Positions 1-7,643 of a stretch of DNA of 32,853 nucleotides are shown one piece after another (the first letter of the stretch is position 1; every line of letters starts with the position of its first letter). Under the pieces are notes generated by a model that did not search any database, was not told the DNA's origin, and saw only the letters and a list, made by a program, of their open reading frames with translations. Source of the DNA: Actinomycetes bacterium (GTDB lineage: Bacteria > Actinomycetota > Acidimicrobiia > Acidimicrobiales > UBA8190); NCBI GenBank assembly GCA_021803325.1, contig JAJZLP010000182.1, positions 15,603 through 48,455 of the forward strand, written 5' to 3'. The translations under genes were made by a program, and so were the position numbers.

Positions 1-291
1 CCGCTCCGACTGCGGGGCGGTCGTTCTCCGAGCGGAGACGGCACTTCGTACGGTATCGACCGGCCAGATCTCATGGCGTCGTTGCCGTGGCTGCTGTTCC
101 TGATGATCACCCAGGATCGGAGTGCCGTCGGACGGACGGCGGCCCCCTGCCGGTTCCGTCGACCCCATTCGGCCGGCGCCGGCGTCGGCAGCGTGACCGG
201 ATGCTTCGGCTGCGACTGGATCGACGCTGTCGGAGGAGGGAAGCAGCGGTGCGTCGCACGTGACAGGCGGTAGTTGACGGGGCGCGGCAAG

Positions 292-327
292 GTCTCCAGC
301 AAGGTCGCCAGCAAGGTGGCCCGGTCA
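292..327 (+). repeat. Three 12-bp tandem units related to the array before ssb
   Basis: Units start at 292, 304 and 316 (GTCTCCAGCAAG, GTCGCCAGCAAG, GTGGCCCGGTCA). The unit closely resembles the 12-bp unit of the larger array at 12885-13030, so the same repeat family occurs at two intergenic sites. Confidence 0.6.
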
Positions 328-710
328 ATCTCGAGGGGTGACTGAGCCCGACAAGCCGCTCGCGTGGGGTGCGAGCAAGGTGCTGCTGGCATCAGCAGCC
401 GGTGGCCACGGTCTGGGCTCAGCGGGGTCGCACGCAATCGGCGCCTGCACCAGCCGCCCGGTCCCGGAGCTGTCCGGAACCGGCGGGGCCGGTCCGGGCG
501 GGACGGACGCCAACCCCCCCGGCGTTCGTTCCGCCCGGACCGCTGCCAGCGGTGTCGTGCGCCAGCGGCATGCCGGGGCCCGGGTGCATGGCGCAGGTGG
601 GGCGATCACGGTGCCGGTACCGGTGCCTCTGGTCGTGTCTGGTCCTGCGCTTGTGCCTGTGCCTGGTCCTTCGCTTGGAGCGAGGGGGTGGCGCCGGACA
701 GCGATCGCGC

Positions 711-739
711 TTGCCTCGAGGGGACCTGTTCCCTATGGT
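711..739 (+). promoter_or_regulatory. Possible sigma-70 promoter of the Tad operon
   Basis: TTGCCT (711-716), a 17-bp spacer and TATGGT (734-739) fit a housekeeping promoter. It would give a 5' leader of about 200 nt before the SAF gene. This is a pattern match only. Confidence 0.35.
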
Positions 740-951
740 GAGCGTCCTGTGCGAGGCGGCGCACCCGGCGGGCTCGGGCGACGGCTTGCTCCTCAGCGAT
801 CTGCTAGGTCAGCGGGCCAGGGCGGGTGCCGGGGGGCGCCGATCGAGGTGACCGATCTCCCTCCGTCGCGTCCGTGTGAGCGCCGTCTACCGCAGGGAAC
901 GGTCGTGGCTTTCGCTGCTGCGGCAGGTGCTCGATCGTCGAGGTGCCGGGC

Positions 952-1719
952 ATGACCGGCACCGCGTTCGCCGGAACGCAGGATCCGGCCCGGCCGGCCA
1001 CGCTTCGCCTGCGCCCGGTCGCAACCCGCCGCCGATCGGCGGTCGCCGCGGTCTCCGCGCTCGTGGCCGTGGGCTCGACAGCGGTGGTGGCATCGGCCTT
1101 CGCTCATGCGGGGGCGACGAGCGCGGTGCTGGCGCTCCGCACCACCGTCGTCCCTGGGGCGCCGATCTCGGCCACTGATCTGCGCGTGGTCAAGGTTCAT
1201 GTGGCCAGCGGCGTGGCGGTTGTCCCCGCAGCCGAAAAGGACCAGGTCGTGGGGCGCCAGGCGGCGGCCAACCTGCCGGTGGGCTCCCTGCTGGCTCCCG
1301 GCGACCTGGTCACCGCGTTCGCTCCGCCGCCGGGGAGCGCGGTCGTCGGCGTCGCGGCTGCGCCCGGCGCACTCCCTGCAGGCGGCGTCAGCGTCGGCGA
1401 CGAGGTGGACGTGGTGGCGACGGGATCGGCGAGCGCATCAGGACCAGCCGTCAACGTCCCGGCGGGGACCGCGACACCAGCGGCGCAGGCGGCCGCCGGA
1501 ACCCCTGGTGCCGCATCGGGTGCGGCCGTGCAGACGGATCCCGTCGTCGTCGCCGGTCCCGCACCGGTGGTCGCCGTGGCGTCGGCGTCCAGCGCCACGA
1601 CGTCCGGCGGCGGAGCGCTGGTTGTCTCCGTGGTCGTGCCGATTGCCATCGCTCCCACGGTGGCGGCGTTGTCGGCGTCGGGTGGTGCTGCCCTGGTCAT
1701 CGTTGGTCCTGGGTCGTGA
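952..1719 (+). CDS. SAF-domain protein, CpaB/RcpC-like Tad pilus assembly factor
   Basis: First gene of the Tad cluster, 255 aa. One N-terminal membrane segment (about residues 28-52) follows an Arg-rich cytoplasmic stretch. A SAF-type domain covers about residues 63-124 (from VVPGAPISATDL to PVGSLLAPGDLV), the arrangement of CpaB/RcpC-family proteins. In diderms CpaB helps the secretin at the outer membrane; no secretin is seen here, so in a monoderm it may act at the wall or membrane surface. The rest is low-complexity Ala/Gly/Val/Pro. I chose ATG 952 because GAGG lies at 940-943, 8 nt upstream; GTG 943 is the in-frame alternative. An 18-bp array fills the gap to the next gene. Confidence 0.75.
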   Translation: MTGTAFAGTQDPARPATLRLRPVATRRRSAVAAVSALVAVGSTAVVASAFAHAGATSAVLALRTTVVPGAPISATDLRVVKVHVASGVAVVPAAEKDQVVGRQAAANLPVGSLLAPGDLVTAFAPPPGSAVVGVAAAPGALPAGGVSVGDEVDVVATGSASASGPAVNVPAGTATPAAQAAAGTPGAASGAAVQTDPVVVAGPAPVVAVASASSATTSGGGALVVSVVVPIAIAPTVAALSASGGAALVIVGPGS

Positions 1720-1724
1720 CGATC

Positions 1725-1814
1725 GTGCCGGCCGTTCCAGCTGTGCCGGCCGTTCCAGCTGTGCCGGCCGTTCCAGCTGTGCCGGCCGTTCCAGCTGTGC
1801 CGGCCGTTCCAGTC
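1725..1814 (+). repeat. 18-bp tandem repeat, five copies, between Tad genes
   Basis: Five units of GTGCCGGCCGTTCCAGCT start at 1725, 1743, 1761, 1779 and 1797; the last differs at its end. The array lies between the SAF gene stop (1719) and the GTG start at 1841. The frame of the next gene stays open through it, but no start codon supports coding. Confidence 0.9.
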
Positions 1815-1840
1815 GTGCCGGCTGCGAATGGTCGTGGGTC

Positions 1841-2755
1841 GTGACCGTCGTGGCGCTGTGCTCGGTCAAGGGCAGCCCTGGTGTCACGACGTTGGCATGC
1901 CTGCTCGGTGCTGTCTGGCCCGTTGGCACGCCGGTGGTCGTCGCGGAGTGCGACCCCGCCGGGGGTGATGTGGCCGCTCGCTTCGGCCTGCAGGGCCGGA
2001 CCGGGATGGCGAGCTTCGCGTTGGCGGCGCGCCGTGCCGGGGAACCGCTCGAGGTGGAGCCGCATCTGCAGTACCTCCCCGGTGGGCTCGAGATCCTTGT
2101 TGGGGCACGCCCCATGGAGGCCGCCCGAGCTGTGGATGCCGAAACGGGCGGGGTCGACGCCCTGTTGCGCCTGGAACGCGACGTGATCGTGGACTGCGGG
2201 CGCATTGCGCCCGACGCATCGGGTCAGCGGCTGCTGCTGGCCCGGGCCGATGCCGTCGTGATCGTGGCGCGGTCCGACGTGTCGTCGCTGGGCCATGTGG
2301 AGACCGCCGCGGCCCGACTGCGCCAGGAGCGCAGCGGCGCTCTCGCCTTGGCCCTGGTCACCGGGCATCGGCACGCCCCCCGCTCCGCTGGCCGTGGACT
2401 GCCGCTCGATCTCGCCGTCACCATCCCCGACGATCGTGCCGCCGCGGCGATCGTCCGGGGCGAGGCGGGGAGCCGCCGACGCCTGGCCCGGTCGCCGCTC
2501 GTGGAGGCCTCCGAGCGCCTGCGCCGCTGGATCAGCGCCAGCACGGTGGCGACCAGCAGCGCTGCCCGGACCGCTCGGCCGTTCGCCGCTCGGCCGGTCT
2601 CCGGTCAGTCGTTGCCCGGTCAGTCGTTGTCCGGGCAGCCGTTGTCCGGTCAGTCGTTGCCTGGCGATCCGGCAGCCGGGTGGCCCGAGCCGGCCAGCTG
2701 GGCGCAGCCAGCGGGCTCGGGTGTCCCGATCGAGCCGTCGGGGACCTGGCCGTGA
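1841..2755 (+). CDS. CpaE/TadZ-like MinD-family ATPase of the Tad locus
   Basis: 304 aa, ParA/MinD superfamily. In Tad systems this protein localises the assembly machine at the membrane. The deviant Walker A is SVKGSPGVTTLA (residues 8-19): the first signature Lys (K10) is present, but the Lys normally before the Thr pair is Val (V15). Later motifs fit the fold: VVVAECDPAGGDVAARFGL (switch I/A' region) and DVIVDCGRI (Walker B-like). Loss of the P-loop Lys is reported in some TadZ proteins, so nucleotide binding may be altered. The C-terminal tail is low-complexity, with a 15-bp repeat (2600-2659) encoding S-G-Q-S-L-P-type units. GTG 1841 is the only sensible start before the ATPase motif. 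The stop overlaps the next start (GTGA). Confidence 0.8.
   Translation: MTVVALCSVKGSPGVTTLACLLGAVWPVGTPVVVAECDPAGGDVAARFGLQGRTGMASFALAARRAGEPLEVEPHLQYLPGGLEILVGARPMEAARAVDAETGGVDALLRLERDVIVDCGRIAPDASGQRLLLARADAVVIVARSDVSSLGHVETAAARLRQERSGALALALVTGHRHAPRSAGRGLPLDLAVTIPDDRAAAAIVRGEAGSRRRLARSPLVEASERLRRWISASTVATSSAARTARPFAARPVSGQSLPGQSLSGQPLSGQSLPGDPAAGWPEPASWAQPAGSGVPIEPSGTWP
2600..2659 (+). repeat. 15-bp coding repeat in the CpaE-like tail
   Basis: Four units of about TCCGGTCAGTCGTTG start at 2600, 2615, 2630 and 2645 and encode S/P-G-Q-S/P-L. They lie in the disordered tail, after the ATPase domain. Confidence 0.85.
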
Positions 2756-4170
2756 CCGGACCGGTGGTGGGCTTCGGTGCCGACGATCACATCGTTCACC
2801 GTCTGCGGATGGACGTGGCCGACGACCTGGCTGCTGCAGGCGGCACCGGTCTCGACATCGACGACCGCCGCGAGCTCGCTCGGCACCTGGTGGTGGATCG
2901 CTTGCGCCACCGTGTGCTCGACGACCTCGCATCGGGCCGGCCTGCTGCGGGACCCGATGACGAACGCCGGATCGTCGGAGCTGTCCTCGACGCCCTGTTC
3001 GGTCTCGGGCGCCTGCAGAGCCTGATCGACGATCCCGCCGTCGAGAACATCGACGTCAACGGCGCCGATGCGGTGTGGGTCACCTATGCCGACGGGTCGA
3101 AGGTCCAAGCGGAGCCCATCGCCGGCAGCGACGAGGAGCTGATCGAGCTCGTCCGCTCGGCGGCAGCTCGCCTGGGGATGTCCGAACGGCGTTTCGATGT
3201 CGCGCAGCCCGAGCTCGACCTTCGCCTTCCCGACGGCAGCCGGCTCTCAGCGCTCATGTCGGTGACGCGGCGGCCGGCACTGTCGATCCGCCGCCACCGC
3301 TACCTCGATCTCGGGCTGTGGGACCTGGTGAGGCTCGGCACGCTGGGCGACGGGCTCGCCTCGTTCCTCGCCGCCGCGGTCAGGGCACGCAAGAACATCG
3401 TGGTGGGCGGAGCCATGAACTCGGGCAAGACGACGATGCTGCGGGCACTGGCGGCAGAGATCCCCGAGCGTGAGCGCATCGTCACCATCGAGCAGGCGTT
3501 CGAGCTTGGCTTTGACAGCTCGGGGCGCCATCCCGATCTCGTCGCGCTCGAAGCGAGGTTGCCGAACACCGAGGGCGAGGGTGCCTTCCCCATGTCCCGT
3601 CTGGTCCGGCGGGCGCTGCGGATGAACGCCGACCGTGTGATCGTCGGCGAGGTCTTGGGCGACGAGGTCATCCCCATGCTCAATGCCATGAGCCAGGGCC
3701 GGGCCGGCTCGATGTGCACGATCCATGCCAACTCGTCCCACGGGGTCTTCCGGCGGATCGCTTCCTATGCGGTGCAGGCCCCCGAGCGCCTTCCCCTGGA
3801 GGGGACGAACCTCCTCGTCGCCGGAGCGATCGACCTGGTCGTCTACCTCGACATGGCCGTGGGGCCCCGCCATCTGTCGAGCGGCTGGTCCGGCCAGAGC
3901 GGACCGGTGTCGTCATCTGGTGGCGCGCCGGCCGGTGCCGGCCAGGTCGCCGGCCGGTCCGCCGCGATGCCGCGGCGCCGGTTCGTGTCGTCGGTCCTTG
4001 AGGTCGTCGACGCGGACGGGCTCCATGTGGTGTCGAACGAGGTGTTCCGGCCCGGGCCCGACGGACGGGCGGTGACCGGTGCGCCGCTGCGGTCCGCCAC
4101 GCTCGAAGAGCTCGTCGCCCACGGGTTCGATCCGGCATCGTGCCGGACGCAGCCCGGGAGGATGCCGTGA
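2752..4170 (+). CDS. cpaF: CpaF/TadA secretion ATPase, motor of Tad pilus assembly
   Basis: 472 aa, type II/IV secretion AAA-type ATPase of the CpaF branch. It powers pilin polymerisation at the inner face of the membrane. Walker A is GGAMNSGKTTML, with the catalytic Lys at residue 226; it departs from the usual GATGSGKTT by Met-Asn. The Walker B/Asp-box region DRVIVGEVLGDE lies near residues 294-306, followed by MLNAMSQGRAGSMCTIHANS, which carries the His-box of the family. The N-terminal CpaF-type domain includes the VENIDVNGADAVWV segment. GTG 2752 overlaps the previous stop (GTGA), indicating coupled translation, and the same overlap recurs at the next gene. The C-terminal 90 residues contain a Gly/Ala/Ser-rich insertion before a conserved-looking end. 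Confidence 0.95.
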   Translation: MTGPVVGFGADDHIVHRLRMDVADDLAAAGGTGLDIDDRRELARHLVVDRLRHRVLDDLASGRPAAGPDDERRIVGAVLDALFGLGRLQSLIDDPAVENIDVNGADAVWVTYADGSKVQAEPIAGSDEELIELVRSAAARLGMSERRFDVAQPELDLRLPDGSRLSALMSVTRRPALSIRRHRYLDLGLWDLVRLGTLGDGLASFLAAAVRARKNIVVGGAMNSGKTTMLRALAAEIPERERIVTIEQAFELGFDSSGRHPDLVALEARLPNTEGEGAFPMSRLVRRALRMNADRVIVGEVLGDEVIPMLNAMSQGRAGSMCTIHANSSHGVFRRIASYAVQAPERLPLEGTNLLVAGAIDLVVYLDMAVGPRHLSSGWSGQSGPVSSSGGAPAGAGQVAGRSAAMPRRRFVSSVLEVVDADGLHVVSNEVFRPGPDGRAVTGAPLRSATLEELVAHGFDPASCRTQPGRMP

Positions 4171-5441
4171 TCACCGCTGTGCTCGCGACCGTCACCGGGT
4201 TGGCCGGCGCCGCTGGCTTCGGGTGGTCCGTGCTCGCGCGACGACCTGCGGGTGGTGGCGCTCCCGGTGTGCCGTGGATGCGCCAGCCGGCCCGCGTGGC
4301 CAAGGAGGCGTGGCCGCGCCCGGCGCGGCTGCTCGTTGCTGCTGCCGTTGCCATCCTCGCCGGGCTGGTGACGGGATGGCCGGTGGGCGCGTTGCTGGCC
4401 GGCTGTGCCGCGGTCGGGCTGCCGGCGCTGTGGGCCCAGACGGGCGGGCACCGTGCCGCCGACCGGCTCGAAGCGGTGGCCGCGTGGACGGAGATGCTGC
4501 GCGACACGTTGCACGCGTCGGTCGGTCTGTCGCAGGCGGTTGTGGCCACCGCCGCAGTTGCACCACCCGCCATTCGACCGGCGGTCACGGCCCTCGCCGA
4601 CCGGCTCGCAGCTGGCGTGCCCGCGACGGTGGCACTGCGGACCTTTGCCGCCGACCTCGACGACGCCAGCGCCGACGTCGTCGTCTGCGCGTTGCTGCTC
4701 GCGGCCACCGCCCGAGCCCAGCGGCTCGCCGACCTGTTGGGGGCGCTCGCCACAGCCACCCGGGAGGATGTCGTCTCCCGGCTGCACATCGACGCGGCCA
4801 GGGCGTCGGCCCGAAGTGGCATCCGCATCATTGTGGTGTTCTCCATCGGCTTCGTCGCAGCGCTGGCCGTCCTGGCCCACAGCTACCTCGCGCCGTTCGG
4901 GTCGGTGACGGGCCAGCTCGTGCTGGCGGTCGTCGGCGCGTGCGATACCGCAGCGCTGGTCCTGCTGGCTCGGATGACTCGGCCACCAGTCGTACCGAGG
5001 TTGCTGGACACCGCCGGCTGCGGCTCCGTGGCCGTGGGGGGCGGTCCCGGCGGCTTCGCCCGTTCCGTCGGTGTGCCTGCCCGCCAGCCCGGTGCGTCCA
5101 TCCGCCCTGTCGGTGTGCCTGTCCGACAGACCGGCGGGTTCGCCCGCCCCGTCGGTGTGCCTGGCCGCCAGCCCGGTGCGTCGTCCAGCCCCTTCGGTGC
5201 GTCGGCTCGGCGTTCGGGCACCGCCGGGCCGGACCGCCAGGTGCCGGTGTCGCCGACCGCGGGCCGCGGCGCCACAGCAGGGTTCGGCGCAGCCTGGCGC
5301 ACCGGTGGCTTCAGTGGACGGACACCTCGGGATATCGCTACACCTCAAGACATCGCTGGACCAGCACATGTCGGCGGTGCTGGAGCGACACGCCAGGCGA
5401 CCGGTCAACCGGCGGTCCGGGGAACCGAGGGCGAGCTATGA
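4167..5441 (+). CDS. tadB: TadB-like type II secretion F-family membrane protein
   Basis: 424 aa. Platform protein of the Tad machine, pairing with TadC and the CpaF ATPase. It has N-terminal membrane segments (about residues 1-18 and 55-90), a cytoplasmic T2SSF domain (about 100-220, including ATAREDVVSRLHIDAARASA), and two membrane segments near 222-265. The family normally ends there, but this protein continues for about 150 residues of Pro/Gly/Arg/Ser-rich sequence with a 42-bp coding repeat (5061-5186). This tail is the odd part and may be disordered. GTG 4167 overlaps the cpaF stop, and its own stop overlaps the tadC start (ATGA). Confidence 0.85.
   Translation: MITAVLATVTGLAGAAGFGWSVLARRPAGGGAPGVPWMRQPARVAKEAWPRPARLLVAAAVAILAGLVTGWPVGALLAGCAAVGLPALWAQTGGHRAADRLEAVAAWTEMLRDTLHASVGLSQAVVATAAVAPPAIRPAVTALADRLAAGVPATVALRTFAADLDDASADVVVCALLLAATARAQRLADLLGALATATREDVVSRLHIDAARASARSGIRIIVVFSIGFVAALAVLAHSYLAPFGSVTGQLVLAVVGACDTAALVLLARMTRPPVVPRLLDTAGCGSVAVGGGPGGFARSVGVPARQPGASIRPVGVPVRQTGGFARPVGVPGRQPGASSSPFGASARRSGTAGPDRQVPVSPTAGRGATAGFGAAWRTGGFSGRTPRDIATPQDIAGPAHVGGAGATRQATGQPAVRGTEGEL
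5061..5186 (+). repeat. 42-bp coding repeat in the TadB tail
   Basis: Three units start at 5061, 5103 and 5145, with a partial fourth from 5187. Each encodes 14 residues built around a V-G-V-P core. It lies downstream of the last membrane segment of the TadB-like protein. Confidence 0.85.
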
Positions 5442-6247
5442 CCACGGTGGTGCTCGCCGTGATCGGCGTGCTGGCCGGCGTCGGCGGCATGGTCGTCGGG
5501 CTGCGCCGGTCGCGTCCGCGCCGGCCCTCACCATCCGACGAACCGGTTGTGCGCGTGGCGGTCGTCGAGCACTGGCTGGCACCGGATCTGGCCGTAGCGG
5601 GAACGACAGGGGAGCAGTTCCAACGGCGCGCAGCGGTTGCCGCAGCCGGCGGTGCTGCGGTCGGCGTGGCCACCGTTGCCGTCCTGACCGCCTGTGGTGC
5701 TGCTGTCGGTGTCTTCGGTGCCGCCGGCTTCGTCGTCACGGGATCGGTCGTGGGGGTCGCCCTCGCCGTCGTCGACGTCCGGCGCCAGGCGGGGCGTCAG
5801 CGGCGCGCCGCCGTGCGGGCCGTGGGAACGTTCCTCGACCTCGTCGTCATGTGCATGGCTGGTGGGATGGGCGTGGAGAGCGCACTCGAAGCGGCGGCCG
5901 GCATCCCCGACGACGGGTTTTCGCAGCAGGTGGCCCAACGCCTGGACGTCGCCCGCCACGACGGCCGCCCGCCGTGGGCGGTGCTCGCCGACCTCGGCGC
6001 CGCACTCGGCGTCGAGGAGCTCGGCGAGCTGGCGGGCGCCATCAGCCTCGCCGGCACCGAAGGCGCGCGCGTACGGGCGACCCTGACGGCCAAAGCCGAA
6101 TCCCTTCGCCGACGCCAGCTTGCGGCGATGGAAGCCGAGGCTAACGCCATGACCGAGCGGCTCTTCGTTCCCGGCGCCATGCTCCTCATGGGGTTCCTGG
6201 TGTTCCTCGGCTACCCGGCGCTGGTTCGCGTCCTGTCGGGCCTGTGA
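5438..6247 (+). CDS. tadC: TadC-like type II secretion F-family membrane protein
   Basis: 269 aa. Second platform protein of the Tad machine. It has an N-terminal membrane segment (1-22), a pair of segments around 60-110 (including a Gly/Ala/Val-rich hairpin), a T2SSF domain with the typical FLDLVVMCMAGGMGVESALE helix and GAISLAGTEGARVRATL, and a C-terminal segment (about 245-262). ATG 5438 overlaps the tadB stop as ATGA. It is the last gene of the first Tad block; hicAB follows on the opposite strand, and pilin genes resume at 7420. Confidence 0.88.
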   Translation: MTTVVLAVIGVLAGVGGMVVGLRRSRPRRPSPSDEPVVRVAVVEHWLAPDLAVAGTTGEQFQRRAAVAAAGGAAVGVATVAVLTACGAAVGVFGAAGFVVTGSVVGVALAVVDVRRQAGRQRRAAVRAVGTFLDLVVMCMAGGMGVESALEAAAGIPDDGFSQQVAQRLDVARHDGRPPWAVLADLGAALGVEELGELAGAISLAGTEGARVRATLTAKAESLRRRQLAAMEAEANAMTERLFVPGAMLLMGFLVFLGYPALVRVLSGL

Positions 6248-6370
6248 GAACGCCGTGGGCTCATGAACGCTGAAGCATGGTCTGGCGAGGACCGACGGGT
6301 GGGACCAACGGGTAGAGGAGCCGAGGGGGCGGAGACTCGATGCGCCGGTCCGCCGAACCGACCGGCCGTA

Positions 6371-6811
6371 TCAGCTGGCGTTGTGGCGTGTCGGCACCTC
6401 CGCCGCGAGCAGCTGGTGTACCCGCTGGTGGGAAATACCCAAGATCACAGCCGCGTCGCGCATGCTGATCCCGCGGGCGGTGAGCGCCTCGGCTGCCTTG
6501 CGGGTTCGCTCGACCGCCAGGCGATCGGCGTCGCGGGCGTGTGCTCGTGCCTGGCGGGCTTGATCGATGGTGCGGCTGGCGGATTTGGGCAGCACCGGTC
6601 GAGGGACGAGCTCGATCTGGCCCTCGTCGGTCTGGAACCACAGGGCAGCTGCTTCGCGCATGCGAGTGAGGGCCTGCTCGATGGTCTTGCCCCAGGTGTG
6701 AACCCGTGGTTCCTCATCGAGCTCGACGGTCCAGCGCCCGTCCTTCTCCCGCTCCAGGCGGGCGGTGTAGGTCGTCACCTTCTCCTCCGTGTCGCTCGTG
6801 TCGTTCGTCAT
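6371..6811 (-). CDS. hicB: HicB-type antitoxin with C-terminal helix-turn-helix
   Basis: 146 aa. The N-terminal HicB domain (about residues 12-60: YTARLEREKDGRWTVELDEE and the GKTIEQALTRMREAAALWF helix) neutralises HicA. An Arg/Ala-rich linker leads to a helix-turn-helix (about 110-140: GISMRDAAVILGISHQRVHQLL) that would bind the operon's own promoter. ATG 6811 overlaps the hicA stop (ATGA), so toxin precedes antitoxin, the usual hicAB order. The pair sits between two halves of the Tad locus on the opposite strand, which suggests insertion there. Confidence 0.9.
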   Translation of the reverse strand: MTNDTSDTEEKVTTYTARLEREKDGRWTVELDEEPRVHTWGKTIEQALTRMREAAALWFQTDEGQIELVPRPVLPKSASRTIDQARQARAHARDADRLAVERTRKAAEALTARGISMRDAAVILGISHQRVHQLLAAEVPTRHNAS

Positions 6812-7008
6812 CGGGTGAGCCACTTCGGGCCGAGGCCAGCTTCGAGGTCCCGCTCGATCGAGCGAAGCGTGCCGATCGGGATGTCGCCGGGATGCACGGG
6901 AACCACGGTCTGGCAGTTGCCACACCGCCAGATCTGGTGCGAGCCTGCTTGGCGCACGAGCTCGCAGCCGTGTTCGCGCAGCATACGGATCGCGATCCGA
7001 GCGGTCAC
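6808..7008 (-). CDS. hicA: HicA-type mRNA interferase toxin
   Basis: 66 aa, usual HicA size, with a double-stranded-RNA-binding-like fold in the family. The catalytic-type His is in ELVRQAGSHQIWRC. The segment after it, CGNCQTVVPVHPGDIPIGTL, is typical, including the CxxC found in many actinobacterial HicA proteins. GTG 7008 is the start; no Shine-Dalgarno is visible, but a -10-like TAGACT ends 6 nt upstream, suggesting leaderless translation. Toxin-first order and the ATGA overlap with hicB suggest antitoxin coupling. Confidence 0.92.
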   Translation of the reverse strand: MTARIAIRMLREHGCELVRQAGSHQIWRCGNCQTVVPVHPGDIPIGTLRSIERDLEAGLGPKWLTR

Positions 7009-7055
7009 TTCATCAGTCTATCCTGCTAGACGCAAAGGCGTAAAGGCAGATAGAC
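7009..7055 (-). promoter_or_regulatory. hicAB promoter with inverted-repeat operator
   Basis: On the minus strand TTTACG (7044-7039), an 18-bp spacer and TAGACT (7020-7015) are followed 6 nt later by the hicA GTG. The perfect inverted repeat GTCTATC (7016-7022) / GATAGAC (7049-7055) spans this promoter and could be the HicB operator. Confidence 0.5.
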
Positions 7056-7201
7056 GAGTTTGGGCGATCGGTGGCGCGAGCACAGCGCTCGGCGCCTTCG
7101 ACGGTGCGGCCGAAGAGGCCTCCGGGGCGGCGAGCGTCACCTCTCGTGCCGAGCGCCTGGTGGAGCACGCGGTCCTCGCTGATCGTCTGCGCTGGCATGC
7201 G

Positions 7202-7423
7202 ATGGGTATGGCTGATCCAGCTGCCGCTGACCGGACCGAGACGGACCGCGGTGTCTCGGCTGACGACGTGGCTGGTGGCCGCGTGAATGTCGCCGATGTG
7301 GCGGATTCCTTCCAAGCAGCCGACCCTGCTTGGAGCAGCCGACCTTCTCGGAGCAGCCGACCCTCCGAGCAACCGACCCTCTCCGAGCAACTGACCCATA
7401 CGAGCGGAAGGAGCGAGCGATGA
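7202..7423 (+). CDS. Small hypothetical protein upstream of the pilin genes (doubtful)
   Basis: 73 codons if ATG 7202 is used; GTG 7160 is another in-frame start. I do not recognise it. The translation is acidic, Ala/Asp-rich (around RGVSADDVAGGRVNVADVAD), then becomes repeat-derived Ser/Arg/Pro sequence. Its stop overlaps the ATG of the mini-ORF at 7420 as ATGA, the overlap type used throughout this locus. That is the main reason to keep it. It has no clear ribosome binding site. Confidence 0.3.
   Translation: MGMADPAAADRTETDRGVSADDVAGGRVNVADVADSFQAADPAWSSRPSRSSRPSEQPTLSEQLTHTSGRSER
7316..7397 (+). repeat. Imperfect 16-19 bp repeat before the pilin genes
   Basis: Four and a half degenerate units of about GCAGCCGACCCTCTCGGA begin at 7316, 7335, 7353, 7369 and 7387. 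Unlike the other arrays the unit length varies, so the reading frame is not kept. Confidence 0.7.
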
Positions 7424-7461
7424 CCACTTCGATTTCGACGAACGGAGACCGGCGGTGCTGA
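7420..7461 (+). CDS. 13-codon mini-ORF coupled to the pilin gene
   Basis: ATG 7420 follows a near-ideal AAGGAG (7408-7413) at 6-nt spacing, and the frame ends with TGA at 7459-7461, overlapping the pilin GTG at 7455. The peptide is MTTSISTNGDRRC. The pilin frame itself has no other start between its upstream stop (7392) and 7455. This looks like a translated leader that loads ribosomes onto the pilin start; it may have no function as a peptide. Confidence 0.45.
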   Translation: MTTSISTNGDRRC

Positions 7462-7643
7462 CCTACGTGCAGATCCTCTTCGCCCTGGTCCGCCAGCAGA
7501 TCGGCGAGAGCTGGCGGTCCGAGGACGGCAGTGCCGTGGAGAAGGTGATCCTGACCGCTGTCTTCGCGGCGCTCGCCATCGCCGTGGGAGCGATCATCGT
7601 GGCGAAGGTGACGGCCAAGGCCAACTCGATCAACCTCAACTGA
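7455..7643 (+). CDS. Small Flp/TadE-type pilin-like protein
   Basis: 62 aa: a 25-residue leader, then SAVEKVILTAVFAALAIAVG, the hydrophobic N-terminal helix of type IVc pilins, and a short polar end. Cleavage after G25 would place Glu at position +4 rather than the usual +5, so either the site or the family assignment is atypical. GTG 7455 has GGAG (7444-7447) 7 nt upstream and overlaps the mini-ORF. The stop shares one base with the next ATG (TGATG). Position and size make it the likely major pilin of the Tad locus. No prepilin peptidase gene is present in the window. Confidence 0.75.
   Translation: MLTYVQILFALVRQQIGESWRSEDGSAVEKVILTAVFAALAIAVGAIIVAKVTAKANSINLN

Larger units (their letters stand above)
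1..951. other. Long region without a supported gene, upstream of the Tad locus
   Basis: I could not support a gene in this stretch. Several frames stay open because of the high GC content, but their translations are low-complexity (Arg, Pro, Gly, Ala) and have no recognisable domain or convincing ribosome binding site. It contains a short 12-bp repeat (292-327), runs of GTGCC-rich simple sequence around 600-670, and one promoter-like pair (711-739). It probably acts as the leader and promoter region of the Tad operon that starts at 952. Confidence 0.5.

Noticed and set aside
338..955. Open reading frame of 205 codons before the Tad operon
   Set aside because: The translation is Arg/Pro/Gly/Ala-rich without a domain, has no ribosome binding site, and other frames there are open too, as expected at this GC content.
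1106..1840. Upstream extension of the CpaE-like gene
   Set aside because: This frame overlaps the SAF gene and would translate the 18-bp array as C-A-G-R-S-S repeats; the ATPase motif begins just after GTG 1841.
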